64,000 nt of DNA, from the NCBI RefSeq assembly GCF_024281035.1, contig NZ_JAMXLH010000029.1, positions 310,001 to 374,000 of the forward strand, read 5' to 3'. The notes under the pieces are model-generated. The model did not search any database and was not told where the DNA came from. It worked only from the letters and a program-made list of their open reading frames with translations. Position numbers and translations under genes: made by a program. This DNA is from Paraburkholderia sp. (lineage in GTDB: Bacteria; Pseudomonadota; Gammaproteobacteria; Burkholderiales; Burkholderiaceae). Below are positions 18,093 to 28,495 of the stretch, piece by piece; the stretch's first letter is position 1, and the number at the start of each line of letters is the position of its first letter.

Positions 18093-18680
18093 TTACTTCT
18101 TCTCGTCCTCGCTGCGCTCCGGCGCAGTCTGCCCAGGCGCCGCGGGCTTGAACGGGAAGCTGCTGAACATGTTCTTCGCCTGGTTCTGCATCTGCTCCTG
18201 CATCTGCACGAACATGTTCTTCGATTGCTCGATATAGCTCGTCATCATGCCCTGCATCATGGGCGCCTGCATGTTCATGAACTGCGACCACACTTCGGGG
18301 TTCATCGCGTTGCCTTCGTAGAGGCTCTTCGACTGATCCGCGAGCTTGTTCTGAATATCGATGAACGCCTGAATATTCTTTTCCAGGTATGTGCCCATCA
18401 TGCCCTGCATGGCATGACCATAGAAGCGGATGATCTGCGACAGCATCGACGACGAGAACATCGGCAGGCCGCCGCTCTCCTCTTCGAGGATGATCTGCAG
18501 CAGGATGCTGCGCGTGAGATCCTCGTTGGTCTTCGCATCGATGACCTTGAACTCCTCCTGATCGAGCACGAGTTGCTTCACGTCGCTCAACGTGATGTAG
18601 GTGCTCGTTTCCGTGTCGTAGAGCCGACGGTTCGGATATTTCTTGATGAGTCGTTCGGCGGTCTTCTTTGTAGTCGTCAT
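18093..18680 (-). CDS. phaR: Polyhydroxyalkanoate synthesis repressor PhaR, 195 aa
   Basis: PHA-responsive DNA-binding protein that represses phasin genes and itself and binds PHA granules. The conserved N-terminal domain is complete (LIKKYPNRRLYDTETSTYIT, then VIDAKTNEDLTR). It is followed by the PHB-accumulation regulatory repeats rich in Met, Phe and Gln (MFSSSMLSQIIRFYGHAMQ; MNMQAPMMQGMM). The tail is Pro/Ala and acidic. It is the last gene of the cluster phaC-phaA-phaB-phaR, 143 bases after phaB. No phasin gene is present in the window. Confidence 0.95.
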   Translation of the reverse strand: MTTTKKTAERLIKKYPNRRLYDTETSTYITLSDVKQLVLDQEEFKVIDAKTNEDLTRSILLQIILEEESGGLPMFSSSMLSQIIRFYGHAMQGMMGTYLEKNIQAFIDIQNKLADQSKSLYEGNAMNPEVWSQFMNMQAPMMQGMMTSYIEQSKNMFVQMQEQMQNQAKNMFSSFPFKPAAPGQTAPERSEDEKK

Positions 18681-18823
18681 ATGTCGCCCTTGTTCGCCCG
18701 GCACGCCCCTCGCGTGCGAGCCTTGTTCGGCAGCGGCGTCTGTCCCGGTGTGACAACAGACACGCTGCCGTTGTGGATCCATGCGCTGCCCCGCGCCCCG
18801 AAAGGCTGATGCGGCACGCCGGA

Positions 18824-19564
18824 TCAGCCCATGTGCAACCCGCCGTTCAGCGAGAAGTCTGCACCGGTTGCGAAGCCCGACTCGTCGGAGGCGAGCCACG
18901 CGACGATCGATGCGATTTCCTCCGGCGCGCCGAGGCGGCGCACGGGAATCGTCGCAACAATCTTCTCCAGCACGTCGGGACGGATCGACTTCACCATGTC
19001 CGTGCCGATATAACCCGGCGAAACCGTGTTGACGGTCACGCCCTTCGTCGCCACTTCCTGCGCGAGGGCCATCGTGAAACCGTGAATGCCGGCCTTCGCC
19101 GTCGAATAGTTGGTTTGGCCGAACTGGCCTTTTTGCCCGTTCACCGACGAAATATTGATGATGCGGCCCCAGCCGCGCTCGACCATGCCGTCGATGACCT
19201 GCTTGGTGACGTTGAAGAGGCTCGTGAGGTTCGTATCGATGACGGCAGTCCAGTCTTCGCGCGTCATCTTGCGGAACACGACGTCGCGCGTGATGCCCGC
19301 GTTGTTGACCAGCACGTCGATCTCGCCGACTTCGGCCTTGACTTTGTCGAACGCCTGGCGCGTGGAATCCCAGTCGCCGACATTGCCTTCCGAAGCGATG
19401 AATTCGTAACCCGCGGCCTTCTGGTCCTCGATCCATTTCACGCGACGAGGTGAGTTCGGACCACACCCGGCGACCACCGTGAAGCCCTGCTTGGCGAGGC
19501 GCTGGCAGATACCCGTGCCAATACCGCCCATTCCGCCGGTTACATACGCAATTCGCTGTGACAT
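18824..19564 (-). CDS. phaB: Acetoacetyl-CoA reductase PhaB, 246 aa
   Basis: NADPH-dependent short-chain dehydrogenase making (R)-3-hydroxybutyryl-CoA, the PHB monomer. The cofactor motif is VTGGMGGIGTGI, NNAG is at 87-90, and the catalytic residues Ser140, Tyr153 and Lys157 (YSTAK) are present. The C-terminus GADFSLNGGLHMG is the usual PhaB ending. It lies between phaA (303 bases upstream) and phaR (143 bases downstream). The length matches the Cupriavidus and Burkholderia enzymes. Confidence 0.96.
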   Translation of the reverse strand: MSQRIAYVTGGMGGIGTGICQRLAKQGFTVVAGCGPNSPRRVKWIEDQKAAGYEFIASEGNVGDWDSTRQAFDKVKAEVGEIDVLVNNAGITRDVVFRKMTREDWTAVIDTNLTSLFNVTKQVIDGMVERGWGRIINISSVNGQKGQFGQTNYSTAKAGIHGFTMALAQEVATKGVTVNTVSPGYIGTDMVKSIRPDVLEKIVATIPVRRLGAPEEIASIVAWLASDESGFATGADFSLNGGLHMG

Positions 19565-19867
19565 AAGCCAAACTCCATTATCGTTTTCCAGAGCGTTACA
19601 CGACCGCTCAGGTCTCGCTCCTTACTTCGTCCCGCCCGTGCTGCAGCTTCGGTTACCGCGTATTTACCAGTTTCCACCTGGTTATACCTGGTTGTACCTG
19701 GTTGTACGGCACACCGCCCTCAGCACACTACATCTGCACCAATCCGCACGACATTGCTTTCACTACCGCCGCGATTGCTCGCTTCATTGCTCACGCTTCA
19801 CTGCGCAATCGCGGCGCGCGAGCGAGCCGACACCGGCCCGCCGCGCAACTCCATTACAGACCAGACG
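19565..19867. other. 303-base spacer between phaA and phaB
   Basis: No gene is seen. The spacer contains the tandem 10-mer at 19676-19705 and is unusually long for an operon of this type, so phaB may have its own promoter or a processed transcript. Confidence 0.5.
19676..19705. repeat. Three tandem 10-mers in the phaA-phaB spacer
   Basis: ACCTGGTTAT is followed by two exact copies of ACCTGGTTGT, 30 bases in all, in the intergene of the PHA operon. The 10-base period would place each copy on the same face of the helix. Confidence 0.85.
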
Positions 19868-21049
19868 TTACGGACGCTCGACCGCGAGCGCCACACCCAT
19901 GCCGCCGCCGATACACAGCGAAGCCAGGCCGCGCTTCGCATCGCGGCGCTGCATTTCATGCAGCAGCGTGACGAGGATACGGCAGCCCGAAGCGCCGATC
20001 GGGTGACCGATCGCGATGGCGCCGCCGTTCACGTTGATCTTCGACGTGTCCCAGCCCATCTGCTTGTTCACGGCCAGCGCCTGCGCGGCGAACGCTTCGT
20101 TGATCTCCATGAGATCGAGGTCCTGCGGCGTCCAGCCTGCACGCTCGAGGCAGCGCTTCGAGGCGGGCACCGGGCCCATGCCCATGACCTTCGGATCGAC
20201 GCCCGCGTTCGAGTACGCCTTGATGCGCGCGAGCGGTTTCAGACCCAGCGCCTCGGCCTTCTTCGCCGACATCACGATCACTGCCGCCGCGCCGTCGTTG
20301 AGGCCCGACGCATTCGCAGCCGTTACCGTGCCTTCCTTCTGGAACGCCGGCTTCAGGCCCGCGAGCGCTTCGGCCGTGACGCCATGGCGCACGAATTCGT
20401 CGGTCTTGAAGAGAAGCGGCTCGCCCTTGCGTTGGGGGATCTCGACCGGCACGATTTCGGCGTCGAAGCGACCCGCTTTTTGCGCGGCCTCGGCCTTGTT
20501 CTGCGACAGCGCCGCGAACGCGTCCTGCTCTTCGCGCGTGATGCCGTATTCGCGTGCGACGTTTTCCGCCGTCACGCCCATGTGGTACTGGTTGTACACG
20601 TCCCACAGGCCGTCGACGATCATGCTGTCGATCAGCTTCGCATCGCCCATGCGGAAGCCGTCGCGCGAACCCGGCAGCACGTGCGGCGCGGCGCTCATGT
20701 TTTCCTGGCCGCCTGCGACGATGATTTCCGCCTCGCCCGCGATGATCGCGTTGGCGGCCAGCATCACGGCCTTCAGGCCCGAGCCGCAGACCTTGTTGAT
20801 CGTCATGGCGGGAATAGCCGAGGGCAAGCCCGCCTTGATCGAAGCCTGGCGCGCGACGTTCTGGCCCGAAGCGGCCGTCAGCACCTGGCCCATGATCACT
20901 TCGCTCACCTGCTCGGGCTTGATGCCCGCACGCTCCAGCGCCGCCTTGATTACCACGGCGCCCAGATCGGGGGCCGCGATTTTCGCAAGCGTGCCGCCGA
21001 ATTTGCCCACCGCGGTACGCGCGGCCGATACGATCACGATGTCGGTCAT
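19868..21049 (-). CDS. phaA: Acetyl-CoA acetyltransferase PhaA, 393 aa
   Basis: Biosynthetic thiolase that condenses two acetyl-CoA to acetoacetyl-CoA, the first step of PHB synthesis. It has the nucleophile Cys88 in [24 protein letters not shown] with the active-site His, and Cys379 in LCIGGGMG. It sits 88 bases downstream of phaC. The start at 21049 ([19 protein letters not shown]) is the family start and follows AAGGAACTC; 14 more codons are open upstream but unlikely to be used. Confidence 0.96.
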   Translation of the reverse strand: MTDIVIVSAARTAVGKFGGTLAKIAAPDLGAVVIKAALERAGIKPEQVSEVIMGQVLTAASGQNVARQASIKAGLPSAIPAMTINKVCGSGLKAVMLAANAIIAGEAEIIVAGGQENMSAAPHVLPGSRDGFRMGDAKLIDSMIVDGLWDVYNQYHMGVTAENVAREYGITREEQDAFAALSQNKAEAAQKAGRFDAEIVPVEIPQRKGEPLLFKTDEFVRHGVTAEALAGLKPAFQKEGTVTAANASGLNDGAAAVIVMSAKKAEALGLKPLARIKAYSNAGVDPKVMGMGPVPASKRCLERAGWTPQDLDLMEINEAFAAQALAVNKQMGWDTSKINVNGGAIAIGHPIGASGCRILVTLLHEMQRRDAKRGLASLCIGGGMGVALAVERP

Positions 21050-21137
21050 TTTGAGTTCCTTCGGGCGGCGCGACGTCACAGGAAGCGCCACCCCGTCAAG
21101 TTAGTCAAGTTAAAAACCCATTCCGCAGCAAGACGCG

Positions 21138-22994
21138 TCAGTCGCGCTGCTGCACGTAACGGCCCGGAGCCGGTTCGATTTCCGGAAATTCCGCCGATCC
21201 GGCCTGGGCGCGCGGCTTCACCTTCTTGCCGCCGTACTGATCGAGCCATTGCGCCCACGTCGGCCACCAGCTACCGGGTTTCTCCTCGGCTTCGCCCAAC
21301 CATGCGTCAGCGTCGGTCGGCAGATGCTTCGCATCGGTCTCGACACTCCAGAAGCTGCGCTTGTTTTTCGAAGCCGGATTGATCACGCCTGCAATATGCC
21401 CCGACGCACCCAGCACGAAGCGCAGCGGTCCCGAAAGCAGCGGCACCGATGCGTAAGCCGTGCGCCACGGCACGATGTGATCTTCGCGCGAACCGTAGAT
21501 GAACGTCGGCACGTCGATGCGCGAGAGGTCCACCTGTTCGCCGCACACCGTGAGCGCGCCGGGCTCGCGCAATTTGTTCTCGAGATACGTATTGCGCAGA
21601 TACCACGCGTACATCGGGCCGGGCAGGCTCGTCGAGTCGCTGTTCCAGTACAGCAGATCGAACGGCGCGGGCGTGCGGCCCTTGAGATAGTTGTCGACGA
21701 CGTAGTTCCAGACCAGATCGTTCGGGCGTAGGAACGAGAACGTGTTGGCGAAGTCGACGCCGCGCATCACACCGGGCGTCCCGCCGTTCTTGCCGCCGAT
21801 GGTCTGCTCGCGCATCTGCACGTGCGATTCGTCGACGAACACGTCGAGCACGCCCGTATCGGCGAAATCCAGCATCGCGGTGAGCAGCGTCATCGACGCG
21901 GCCGGGTGCTCTCCGCGCGCGGCCTCGACGGCGAGCGCGGTGGCCAGCATCGTGCCGCCGACGCAAAAGCCGAGCGTGTTGATCTGCTCGCGGCCGCTGA
22001 TGCTGCGCACCGTATCGATCGCCTTGAGCACGCCGTCTTCGATGTAGTCGTCCCACGTCTTGTGGGCAATCGATGCGTCGCCGTTGTGCCAGGAGATCAG
22101 GAACACCTGCTGGCCCTGTTCGAGTGCGTACGCAACCAATGAATTCTCGGGCTGCAGATCGAGGATGTAGAACTTGTTGATACACGGCGGCACGATCAGG
22201 AGCGGCCGCTCGCGCACGCTCGCCGTGCGCGGTTTGTACTGGATCAACTGGAACAGTTCGTTTTCGAACACGACCGCGCCTTCGGTCGTCGCGAGATTGC
22301 GGCCCACGACGAATCGCGACTCGTCGGTCTGCGATATTTTGCCGCGCGTGAGGTCGCCAAGCAGGTTCATTACGCCCTGGCGCAGGCTTTCTCCGTGCGA
22401 TTCGAGCAAGGCGCTCTGCGCGTCCGGATTGAGTGCGAAGAAATTGCTCGGCGAGGTCGCCGCCGTCCACTGCTGGACCGCGAAACGAATGCGCTCGCGC
22501 GTTTTCGGATCGGTGTCGATGGCGTCGACGAGTTCGTGCAGATAGCGCGCATTCAACAGATACCAGGCTGCCGTGAATGCATAGGCGGGCGTCGCTTTCC
22601 AGGCATCGGAGCTAAAGCGGCGGTCCTTGAGTTCCGGCGCTTTCGGTTCGGTATCCGCGGCCTGGCGCAACAGTTCGAGCGCGTCGCGCGAGTAGTCGGC
22701 CTGCAGCTGTTGCAGGCGCACGGGTTCGATGGATGCACTGGGGAATCTGGGCGGCTCGAAAGGTCCAGCGGGCGCAGCGGCGCCATTGCCCGCCTGCGGC
22801 CACCAGCCGTTTTGCAGCGGCGCGCCCGCGACCTTGCCCTGCGCTTGCTGCGCGGCATTCATGGCGTTGCGCCAGGCTGAAGTCCACGCGTCGAGTATCT
22901 GCTGCATTCCGGCGGCATCCGGAGTGAATTGCTGTGCACCGCTCGTAGAGGCGCTGGCGCCGGGGGAATTCGTGGAACGTTGAGATGCCGTCAT
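21138..22994 (-). CDS. phaC: Class I polyhydroxyalkanoate synthase PhaC, 618 aa
   Basis: Polymerises (R)-3-hydroxyacyl-CoA into PHA at the granule surface. The lipase-like box GFCVGG holds the catalytic Cys344, and the His of ASGHIAG near the C-terminus completes the triad with an upstream Asp. The N-terminal 80 residues are variable, with Pro/Ala/Gln-rich segments, as usual. Length and gene order (phaC first) are those of a class I operon; there is no phaE partner. A palindrome-bearing promoter candidate lies about 110 bases upstream. Confidence 0.96.
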   Translation of the reverse strand: MTASQRSTNSPGASASTSGAQQFTPDAAGMQQILDAWTSAWRNAMNAAQQAQGKVAGAPLQNGWWPQAGNGAAAPAGPFEPPRFPSASIEPVRLQQLQADYSRDALELLRQAADTEPKAPELKDRRFSSDAWKATPAYAFTAAWYLLNARYLHELVDAIDTDPKTRERIRFAVQQWTAATSPSNFFALNPDAQSALLESHGESLRQGVMNLLGDLTRGKISQTDESRFVVGRNLATTEGAVVFENELFQLIQYKPRTASVRERPLLIVPPCINKFYILDLQPENSLVAYALEQGQQVFLISWHNGDASIAHKTWDDYIEDGVLKAIDTVRSISGREQINTLGFCVGGTMLATALAVEAARGEHPAASMTLLTAMLDFADTGVLDVFVDESHVQMREQTIGGKNGGTPGVMRGVDFANTFSFLRPNDLVWNYVVDNYLKGRTPAPFDLLYWNSDSTSLPGPMYAWYLRNTYLENKLREPGALTVCGEQVDLSRIDVPTFIYGSREDHIVPWRTAYASVPLLSGPLRFVLGASGHIAGVINPASKNKRSFWSVETDAKHLPTDADAWLGEAEEKPGSWWPTWAQWLDQYGGKKVKPRAQAGSAEFPEIEPAPGRYVQQRD

Positions 22995-23102
22995 ACCTGC
23001 TTTTGACCGATGTGTCCCGGAGGACTGGTTGAGAGGCAGGCGGTCCGCACACGGGCGCGATCGCGTCGCACCACGTCACGTCCTGTCCCGTAGGTGTGGG
23101 AC

Positions 23103-23137
23103 ATTCTTGCTCCCCACGGCAAAGCATGTCAATGCTT
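23103..23137 (-). promoter_or_regulatory. phaC promoter with palindrome over the -35 box
   Basis: On the minus strand a perfect TTGACA (23132-23127) is followed after 18 bases by AAGAAT (23108-23103). The -35 hexamer is embedded in the inverted repeat AAGCAT-GTCA-ATGCTT (23122-23137), a good position for a repressor site; PhaR or another regulator could bind it. The leader to the phaC start would be about 100 bases. Confidence 0.6.
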
Positions 23138-23307
23138 GAGCCCGATTTTGCCGCACCGCGATATTTTTTTAATTATCGTTTTCCCGATGTAGCCAGACGC
23201 TTAATTGATTCGATCCAGCGCACGCCGATGCGCGTGCAAAAAAAAGCCCAGTGCGCCCAAGCGCTTGCAGTGTAATCGGCCCCGCTGCTGCATCATCCGT
23301 TACAACT

Positions 23308-23344
23308 GCTGCGCTGCATCGCTTCATATTCGATGCAGCGCAGC
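23308..23344. repeat. Perfect 14-base-arm hairpin downstream of pgeF
   Basis: GCTGCGCTGCATCG and CGATGCAGCGCAGC flank the 9-base loop CTTCATATT. It lies 34 bases beyond the pgeF stop in the direction of pgeF transcription. AAAAA follows on the plus strand, so on the minus strand the T-run comes before the stem and there is no U-tract after it. It may therefore be a 3' stability hairpin rather than a classical terminator. Confidence 0.7.
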
Positions 23345-23378
23345 AAAAACGTTACTCGATGTAACCGCGAAAGACACC

Positions 23379-24235
<857 letters not shown>

Positions 24236-24239
<4 letters not shown>

Positions 24240-25522
24240 GCGTGTGCGTCCTCGCCGTCGTCGTGATCTTCATCGTCACCCTCGTCGCCATCGTCTTCGT
24301 AGTCATCCTCGTCGCTGCCGATGACGTAGCCTTCGTCGGTGTACGCGCTGTCGAAGACTTCGTCGTCGAAGCCGTGTTCCTCGCTCTCCTCACCGAAGCC
24401 CAACGCGGCGATCAGCGCATCCATGTCGTCGGGCACGTCCGCGCGCCACTGCATCGCGCGGCCCGTGACCGGATGAATGAGCCCCAGGCGCCACGCATGC
24501 AGCGCCTGGCGCGCAAAGCCGTCGGGTAGCGCGGCCACGGAGCGGCGGCCGCGCGCACGCCCATAGACCGGGTCGCCGAGCAGCGGGTGGCCGATAGCCG
24601 CGCAATGCACGCGAATCTGGTGCGTGCGGCCCGTCTCCAGATCGCAGTGGATCGCGCTGACCGGCTGGCCGTGCCAAAGCGTTGCGTCGACGCGCCGGAA
24701 ATGCGTGCGGGCCGGCTTGCCATTAGAGCCCGCGACTACCGCCATGCGCGTGCGCTCGCGAGGATCGCGGCCGATCGGGGCATCGATCGTGCCCTTGTCC
24801 GGCACGTTGCCCCACACGAGCGCCAGATAGCGGCGCTTGACCGTGCGCGCCTGGAGCTGGCGCACGAGATCGGTTTGCGCTTCGAGCGTGCGCGCGACCA
24901 CCATGAGCCCCGAGGTCTCCTTGTCGAGCCGGTGCACGATGCCCGCGCGCGGCAGGCCGGCAGCCCGGTCGCCGTAGCGATACAGCAGGCCGTTGAGGAT
25001 CGTCCCGCTCCAGTTGCCCGCCGCCGGATGCACGACGATCCCGGCCGGTTTGTTGATGACGACAAGCGCGTCGTCCTCGTAGACGACGTCGAGCGGCACG
25101 GGCTCAGGAGTGAATGCAAGCTGCTCGGGCAGCAGGTCGGGCACGAGCTCGATCGTCGCGCCGAGCGGGACCGGCTGGCGCACCTTCGCGGGCGCGCCAT
25201 CCACGCGCACGCGCTGCGCCTCGATCCAGCCCTGCAGGCGGCTGCGCGAAAACTCGGGGAAAACCTTGGCGAGCACCTTGTCGAGCCGCTCGCCCGCGAG
25301 CTCGTCGGGCACCTGCGCGCGGCGCGGCGGCTCCTCGGCGCGTGCTTTGGCGCTCGTGCGGGCGGACGGATCTGCGACGCCGGACGCGGATTCGTCCGCG
25401 CCGAAATCGTCGTCGAAAGCGTCGCCCGGCGCTGCGTCATTGGGCACTTCGCCCAGGCTATAATGGTCGATGCTGTTTGGGGCGCCGGGGGCGCCGCCTC
25501 CCGGAAGAACTGAACGGGTCAT
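24236..25522 (-). CDS. rluD: 23S rRNA pseudouridine synthase RluD, 428 aa
   Basis: Makes pseudouridines in helix 69 of 23S rRNA. An S4 RNA-binding domain (about residues 70-130) precedes the RluA-type catalytic domain; the catalytic Asp is in [13 protein letters not shown], and RTHQIRVH is present. The protein has two extras relative to E. coli RluD: an acidic/Ala-rich N-terminal extension of about 65 residues and a very acidic C-terminal tail of about 40 residues. The start at 25522 is the only ATG before the S4 domain in reach. It overlaps pgeF by four bases and is divergent from bamD, a conserved neighbourhood. Confidence 0.93.
25459..25464 (+). promoter_or_regulatory. Possible bamD -10 element inside the rluD coding start
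   Basis: A consensus TATAAT on the plus strand lies 200 bases before the bamD start and within the first codons of the divergent rluD. No matching -35 hexamer is evident, so confidence is limited. Confidence 0.35.
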
Positions 25523-25663
25523 TGAGTCTGGGTCACCTGGGACCTGAAGCTGAACTGGAAAATGCGAGCCTTGAACACGATTACGAAACTGGCCCAACAT
25601 GCGATGGCCCGTAACGCCCGTAACATCCGTAACGCGGCGGCACAGGAATCGGACGAAACGACG

Positions 25664-26488
25664 ATGACGACGATCCGCAAGATCGGCAACATCCTTCGCA
25701 TCGCCGCCTGTGGCGCCGCGCTCGCCGTGGTGGCAGCCTGCCACGGCCTGCCGGAAAAGACCGACGAAACGGCAAGGTGGAACAACAACAAATTATATAC
25801 GGAGGCCCAGGACTCGCTTAATAGCGGCGACTGGGGCAAGTGCGCAAAGTACTTCGAGTCGCTGCAGGGTCGCGACCCGTTCGGACATTTCGCCCAGCAG
25901 GCTCAGATCAACGTGGCCTACTGCAACTGGAAGGATAACGAGAACGACGCCGCCGACCAGGCGATCGATCGCTTCATCAAGCTGCACCCGCAGCACCCGG
26001 ACGTCGCCTACGCGTACTACCTCAAGGGCATGATCCACTTCAACGACGACCTGGGCCTGTTCGGCCGGTTCTCGGGTCAGGACATGAGCGAGCGCGATCC
26101 GAAGTCGCTGCGCGAGTCCTATGACGCGTTCAAGGTCGTCGTCGACAAATACCCGCAGAGCAAGTACGCCCCGGACGCCGCGCAGCGCATGCGCTACATC
26201 GTGAATTCGCTTGCGTCGCACGAAGTCCACGCCGCCGACTACTACTATCGCCGCGGCGCCTATGTGGCTGCGATCAACCGCGCGCAGCTCGCGATCAAGG
26301 ATTACAAGAGTGCGCCGGCCATCGAGGACGCGCTGCACATCATGATCCTCTCGTACCAGAAGCTCGGTCAGCAGCAACTCGCCGACGACACGCGCCGCGT
26401 GCTCGCCGCGACCTTCCCGGACAGCCCGTACATCACCGGTCACGCCCGGCCCGGTACGGAAACCAAGTCCTGGTGGCAGATCTGGTAA
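25664..26488 (+). CDS. bamD: Outer-membrane assembly lipoprotein BamD, 274 aa
   Basis: Essential lipoprotein of the BAM beta-barrel assembly complex. A lipoprotein signal with lipobox VAAC (Cys26 when starting at 25664) is followed by five TPR-like helical repeats (for example [21 protein letters not shown] and [10 protein letters not shown]). A longer start at 25562 adds 34 residues with no better ribosome site; the chosen start gives a normal signal peptide. It is followed by a strong terminator. Divergent from rluD, as in many proteobacteria. Confidence 0.92.
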   Translation: MTTIRKIGNILRIAACGAALAVVAACHGLPEKTDETARWNNNKLYTEAQDSLNSGDWGKCAKYFESLQGRDPFGHFAQQAQINVAYCNWKDNENDAADQAIDRFIKLHPQHPDVAYAYYLKGMIHFNDDLGLFGRFSGQDMSERDPKSLRESYDAFKVVVDKYPQSKYAPDAAQRMRYIVNSLASHEVHAADYYYRRGAYVAAINRAQLAIKDYKSAPAIEDALHIMILSYQKLGQQQLADDTRRVLAATFPDSPYITGHARPGTETKSWWQIW

Positions 26489-26500
26489 GCGATCCGGTCA

Positions 26501-26530
26501 AAAAAATCCCGCACATGTGCGGGATTTTTT
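26501..26530. terminator. Bidirectional terminator between bamD and rlmD
   Basis: A perfect 30-base palindrome: AAAAAATCCCGCACA mirrored by its complement, with a GC-rich stem and T-runs in both directions. It lies between the convergent stops of bamD and rlmD. Confidence 0.92.
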
Positions 26531-26577
26531 TCGCCTTACGCCGCTGGGCAGGGCCGCAGCAGCGCAAGTTCCTGTAC

Positions 26578-28062
26578 TCAGTCCCGCTCGAACAACGCAA
26601 TCGACTCGACGTGCGACGTGTGCGGGAACATGTTCACCACGCCCGCGCCCTTGAGCCGGTAACCGGCTTCGTGCACGAGCAGGCCCGCGTCGCGCGCGAG
26701 CGTCGCCGGGTTGCACGACACGTAGACGATGCGCTTCGGCAGCACGCCTTCGCCGCTCTGCGCCATGTCCGCAAGCGCCCTCGACACGGCCAGCGCGCCC
26801 TCGCGCGGCGGATCGACGAGGAATTTGTCGAACGCGCCAAGCGCGCGCATGTCGTCGGCGGTCACTTCGAACAGATTGCGGCATGCAAACGACGTGTGAC
26901 CGTCCACGCCGTTCGCGCGTGCGTTATCGAGCGCGCGTGCGGTCAGCGTTTCGCTGCCTTCGATCCCCACGACTTCGCGCGCGAGCCGCGCGAGCGGCAG
27001 CGTGAAGTTGCCGATGCCGCAGAACAGATCGAGCACGCGATCGCCCGGCTCCGGCGCGAGCAGACGCAACGCACGGCCGACCAGCACGCGGTTGATCTGG
27101 TGATTGACCTGCGTGAAGTCCGTCGGCTTGAACGGCATCCGGATATCGAATTCGGGCAGCGTGTAGTCGAGCTGGGCGTCGAGGGGATAGAACGGGAAGA
27201 CCGTGTCGGGGCCCTTCGGCTGCAGCCAGAACTGCACGTTGTGCGCGTCGGCGAAGGTGCGCAGCAGCGCTTCGTCGGCGGCCGTGAGCGGCTCCAGGAT
27301 GCGCAGCACGAGCGCCGTCACGCTCTGACCGACCGCCAGTTCGATCTGCGGCAAACGATCGCGGATCGACAGCCCTTCGACCAGCGCGCGCAGCGGCACC
27401 AGCATGGCCGAGACGTTCGGCGGCAGCACCTCGCAGCTCGTCATGTCGGCGACGTAGCTGCTCTTCTTCTCGTGGAAACCGACCAGCACGCCACCCTTCT
27501 TCGGCACGTTGCGCACGGTGAGACGCGCGCGGTAGCGGTAGCCCCACGACGGGCCGTGAATCGGCCGGAACATCGATTCGGCGCGCACCTTCGAGAGGTG
27601 CGCGAGGTTGTCTTCGAGCACGCGCTGCTTGACCGCGATCTGCGCGCGCACGTCGAGATGCTGCATCGAGCAGCCGCCGCAGGTGCCGAAGAACTGGCAT
27701 TGCGGCTTCGTGCGGATCGCGCTCTCGCGAAGCACGTCCACCACCGTCGCCTGCTCGAAGCTCGGCTTTTTGCGGTAGCTCGAATAGGTCACACGCTCGC
27801 CGGGCAGCGCGCCCTCGACGAAAATCACCTTGCCCGGTTCGCCGGTCTCGGTGACAGTGCGGCCCACACCGCGCGCCTCCATGTCGAGCGACACGATCTC
27901 CAGAATCGGGGCATGAAGCACCGAGGCTTCCGTGGCGGCACGCCGTTCGGCCCGGCGCTCGCGCTTCGAGCGCTTTGCGGGGGTCGTGGGGGCAGCAACG
28001 GTTTCCGGTGCGGCTGCGGCGTGGAGGGATTCGGTTTGAGGATCGGGGGCAGCTTGAGACAC
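26578..28062 (-). CDS. rlmD: 23S rRNA (uracil1939-C5)-methyltransferase RlmD, 494 aa
   Basis: SAM-dependent m5U methyltransferase. An N-terminal TRAM domain (around residues 45-105) and a 4Fe-4S cluster site [10 protein letters not shown] are present, with a further Cys in TSCEVLPP. The Rossmann domain has [16 protein letters not shown], with the catalytic Cys in [13 protein letters not shown]. An Ala/Arg-rich N-terminal extension of about 45 residues is longer than in E. coli. The start at 28062 is accepted because it is the only ATG upstream of the TRAM domain. Confidence 0.93.
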   Translation of the reverse strand: MSQAAPDPQTESLHAAAAPETVAAPTTPAKRSKRERRAERRAATEASVLHAPILEIVSLDMEARGVGRTVTETGEPGKVIFVEGALPGERVTYSSYRKKPSFEQATVVDVLRESAIRTKPQCQFFGTCGGCSMQHLDVRAQIAVKQRVLEDNLAHLSKVRAESMFRPIHGPSWGYRYRARLTVRNVPKKGGVLVGFHEKKSSYVADMTSCEVLPPNVSAMLVPLRALVEGLSIRDRLPQIELAVGQSVTALVLRILEPLTAADEALLRTFADAHNVQFWLQPKGPDTVFPFYPLDAQLDYTLPEFDIRMPFKPTDFTQVNHQINRVLVGRALRLLAPEPGDRVLDLFCGIGNFTLPLARLAREVVGIEGSETLTARALDNARANGVDGHTSFACRNLFEVTADDMRALGAFDKFLVDPPREGALAVSRALADMAQSGEGVLPKRIVYVSCNPATLARDAGLLVHEAGYRLKGAGVVNMFPHTSHVESIALFERD

Positions 28063-28495
28063 CAGCGGATTCCTGACTGACAGTGGGTAAGATAGGGGCG
28101 AAGGCGAAATTGTAGACGAAGTCCAGGCCGACGCCTTCGACAGGCCGCTCCGAAACCCGCGCGCTGTGCTGTCACGCCGCGTGCGCGGTTGAAAGACGTT
28201 TCATCGACGGTGGCGAAGGCGAACATTTCGCACGATCTTGCGATACAACAACACCGAATCGCACCGAAGATCAATTACCATAGCGACCGCTATTTCGCGC
28301 CTGCAATGGCGTCCTTCGTGCTTGAGCGCACCGCGAATCGCCGCGCACCTGGTTTTCCCTGAATTTCAATTGAGCCGGCGTCGCTCGCGCTCACCGGCCA
28401 GGCGATCGTGCGGCACTGCGTTTTAGCGTAATCCAATGGACGATGGCGCGAGCGAATCAAATCCTTGAGGCCCCACTCTTTTTACTGGAGTCGAA
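28063..28495. other. 433-base intergenic region between rlmD and a small lipoprotein gene
   Basis: Divergent promoter region. No open frame with a ribosome site, RNA gene or repeat was recognised. It should hold the promoters of rlmD and of the lipoprotein gene, but I could not identify consensus elements. Confidence 0.5.

Larger units (their letters stand above)
22995..23378. other. 384-base region between pgeF and phaC
   Basis: No gene is supported. It holds the phaC promoter candidate (23103-23137), an A/T-rich patch around 23160-23185 that may act as an UP-like element, and a long perfect hairpin (23308-23344) close to the end of pgeF. Confidence 0.6.

Noticed and set aside
18680..19571. 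Extension of the phaR frame upstream through phaB
   Set aside because: The frame is open by chance; PhaR family members start at MTTTKKTAERLIKKYPN and phaB occupies the region in another frame.
26473..28080. Long open frame antisense to rlmD
   Set aside because: Arg/His/Ala-rich shadow without recognisable motifs; rlmD is intact on the minus strand.
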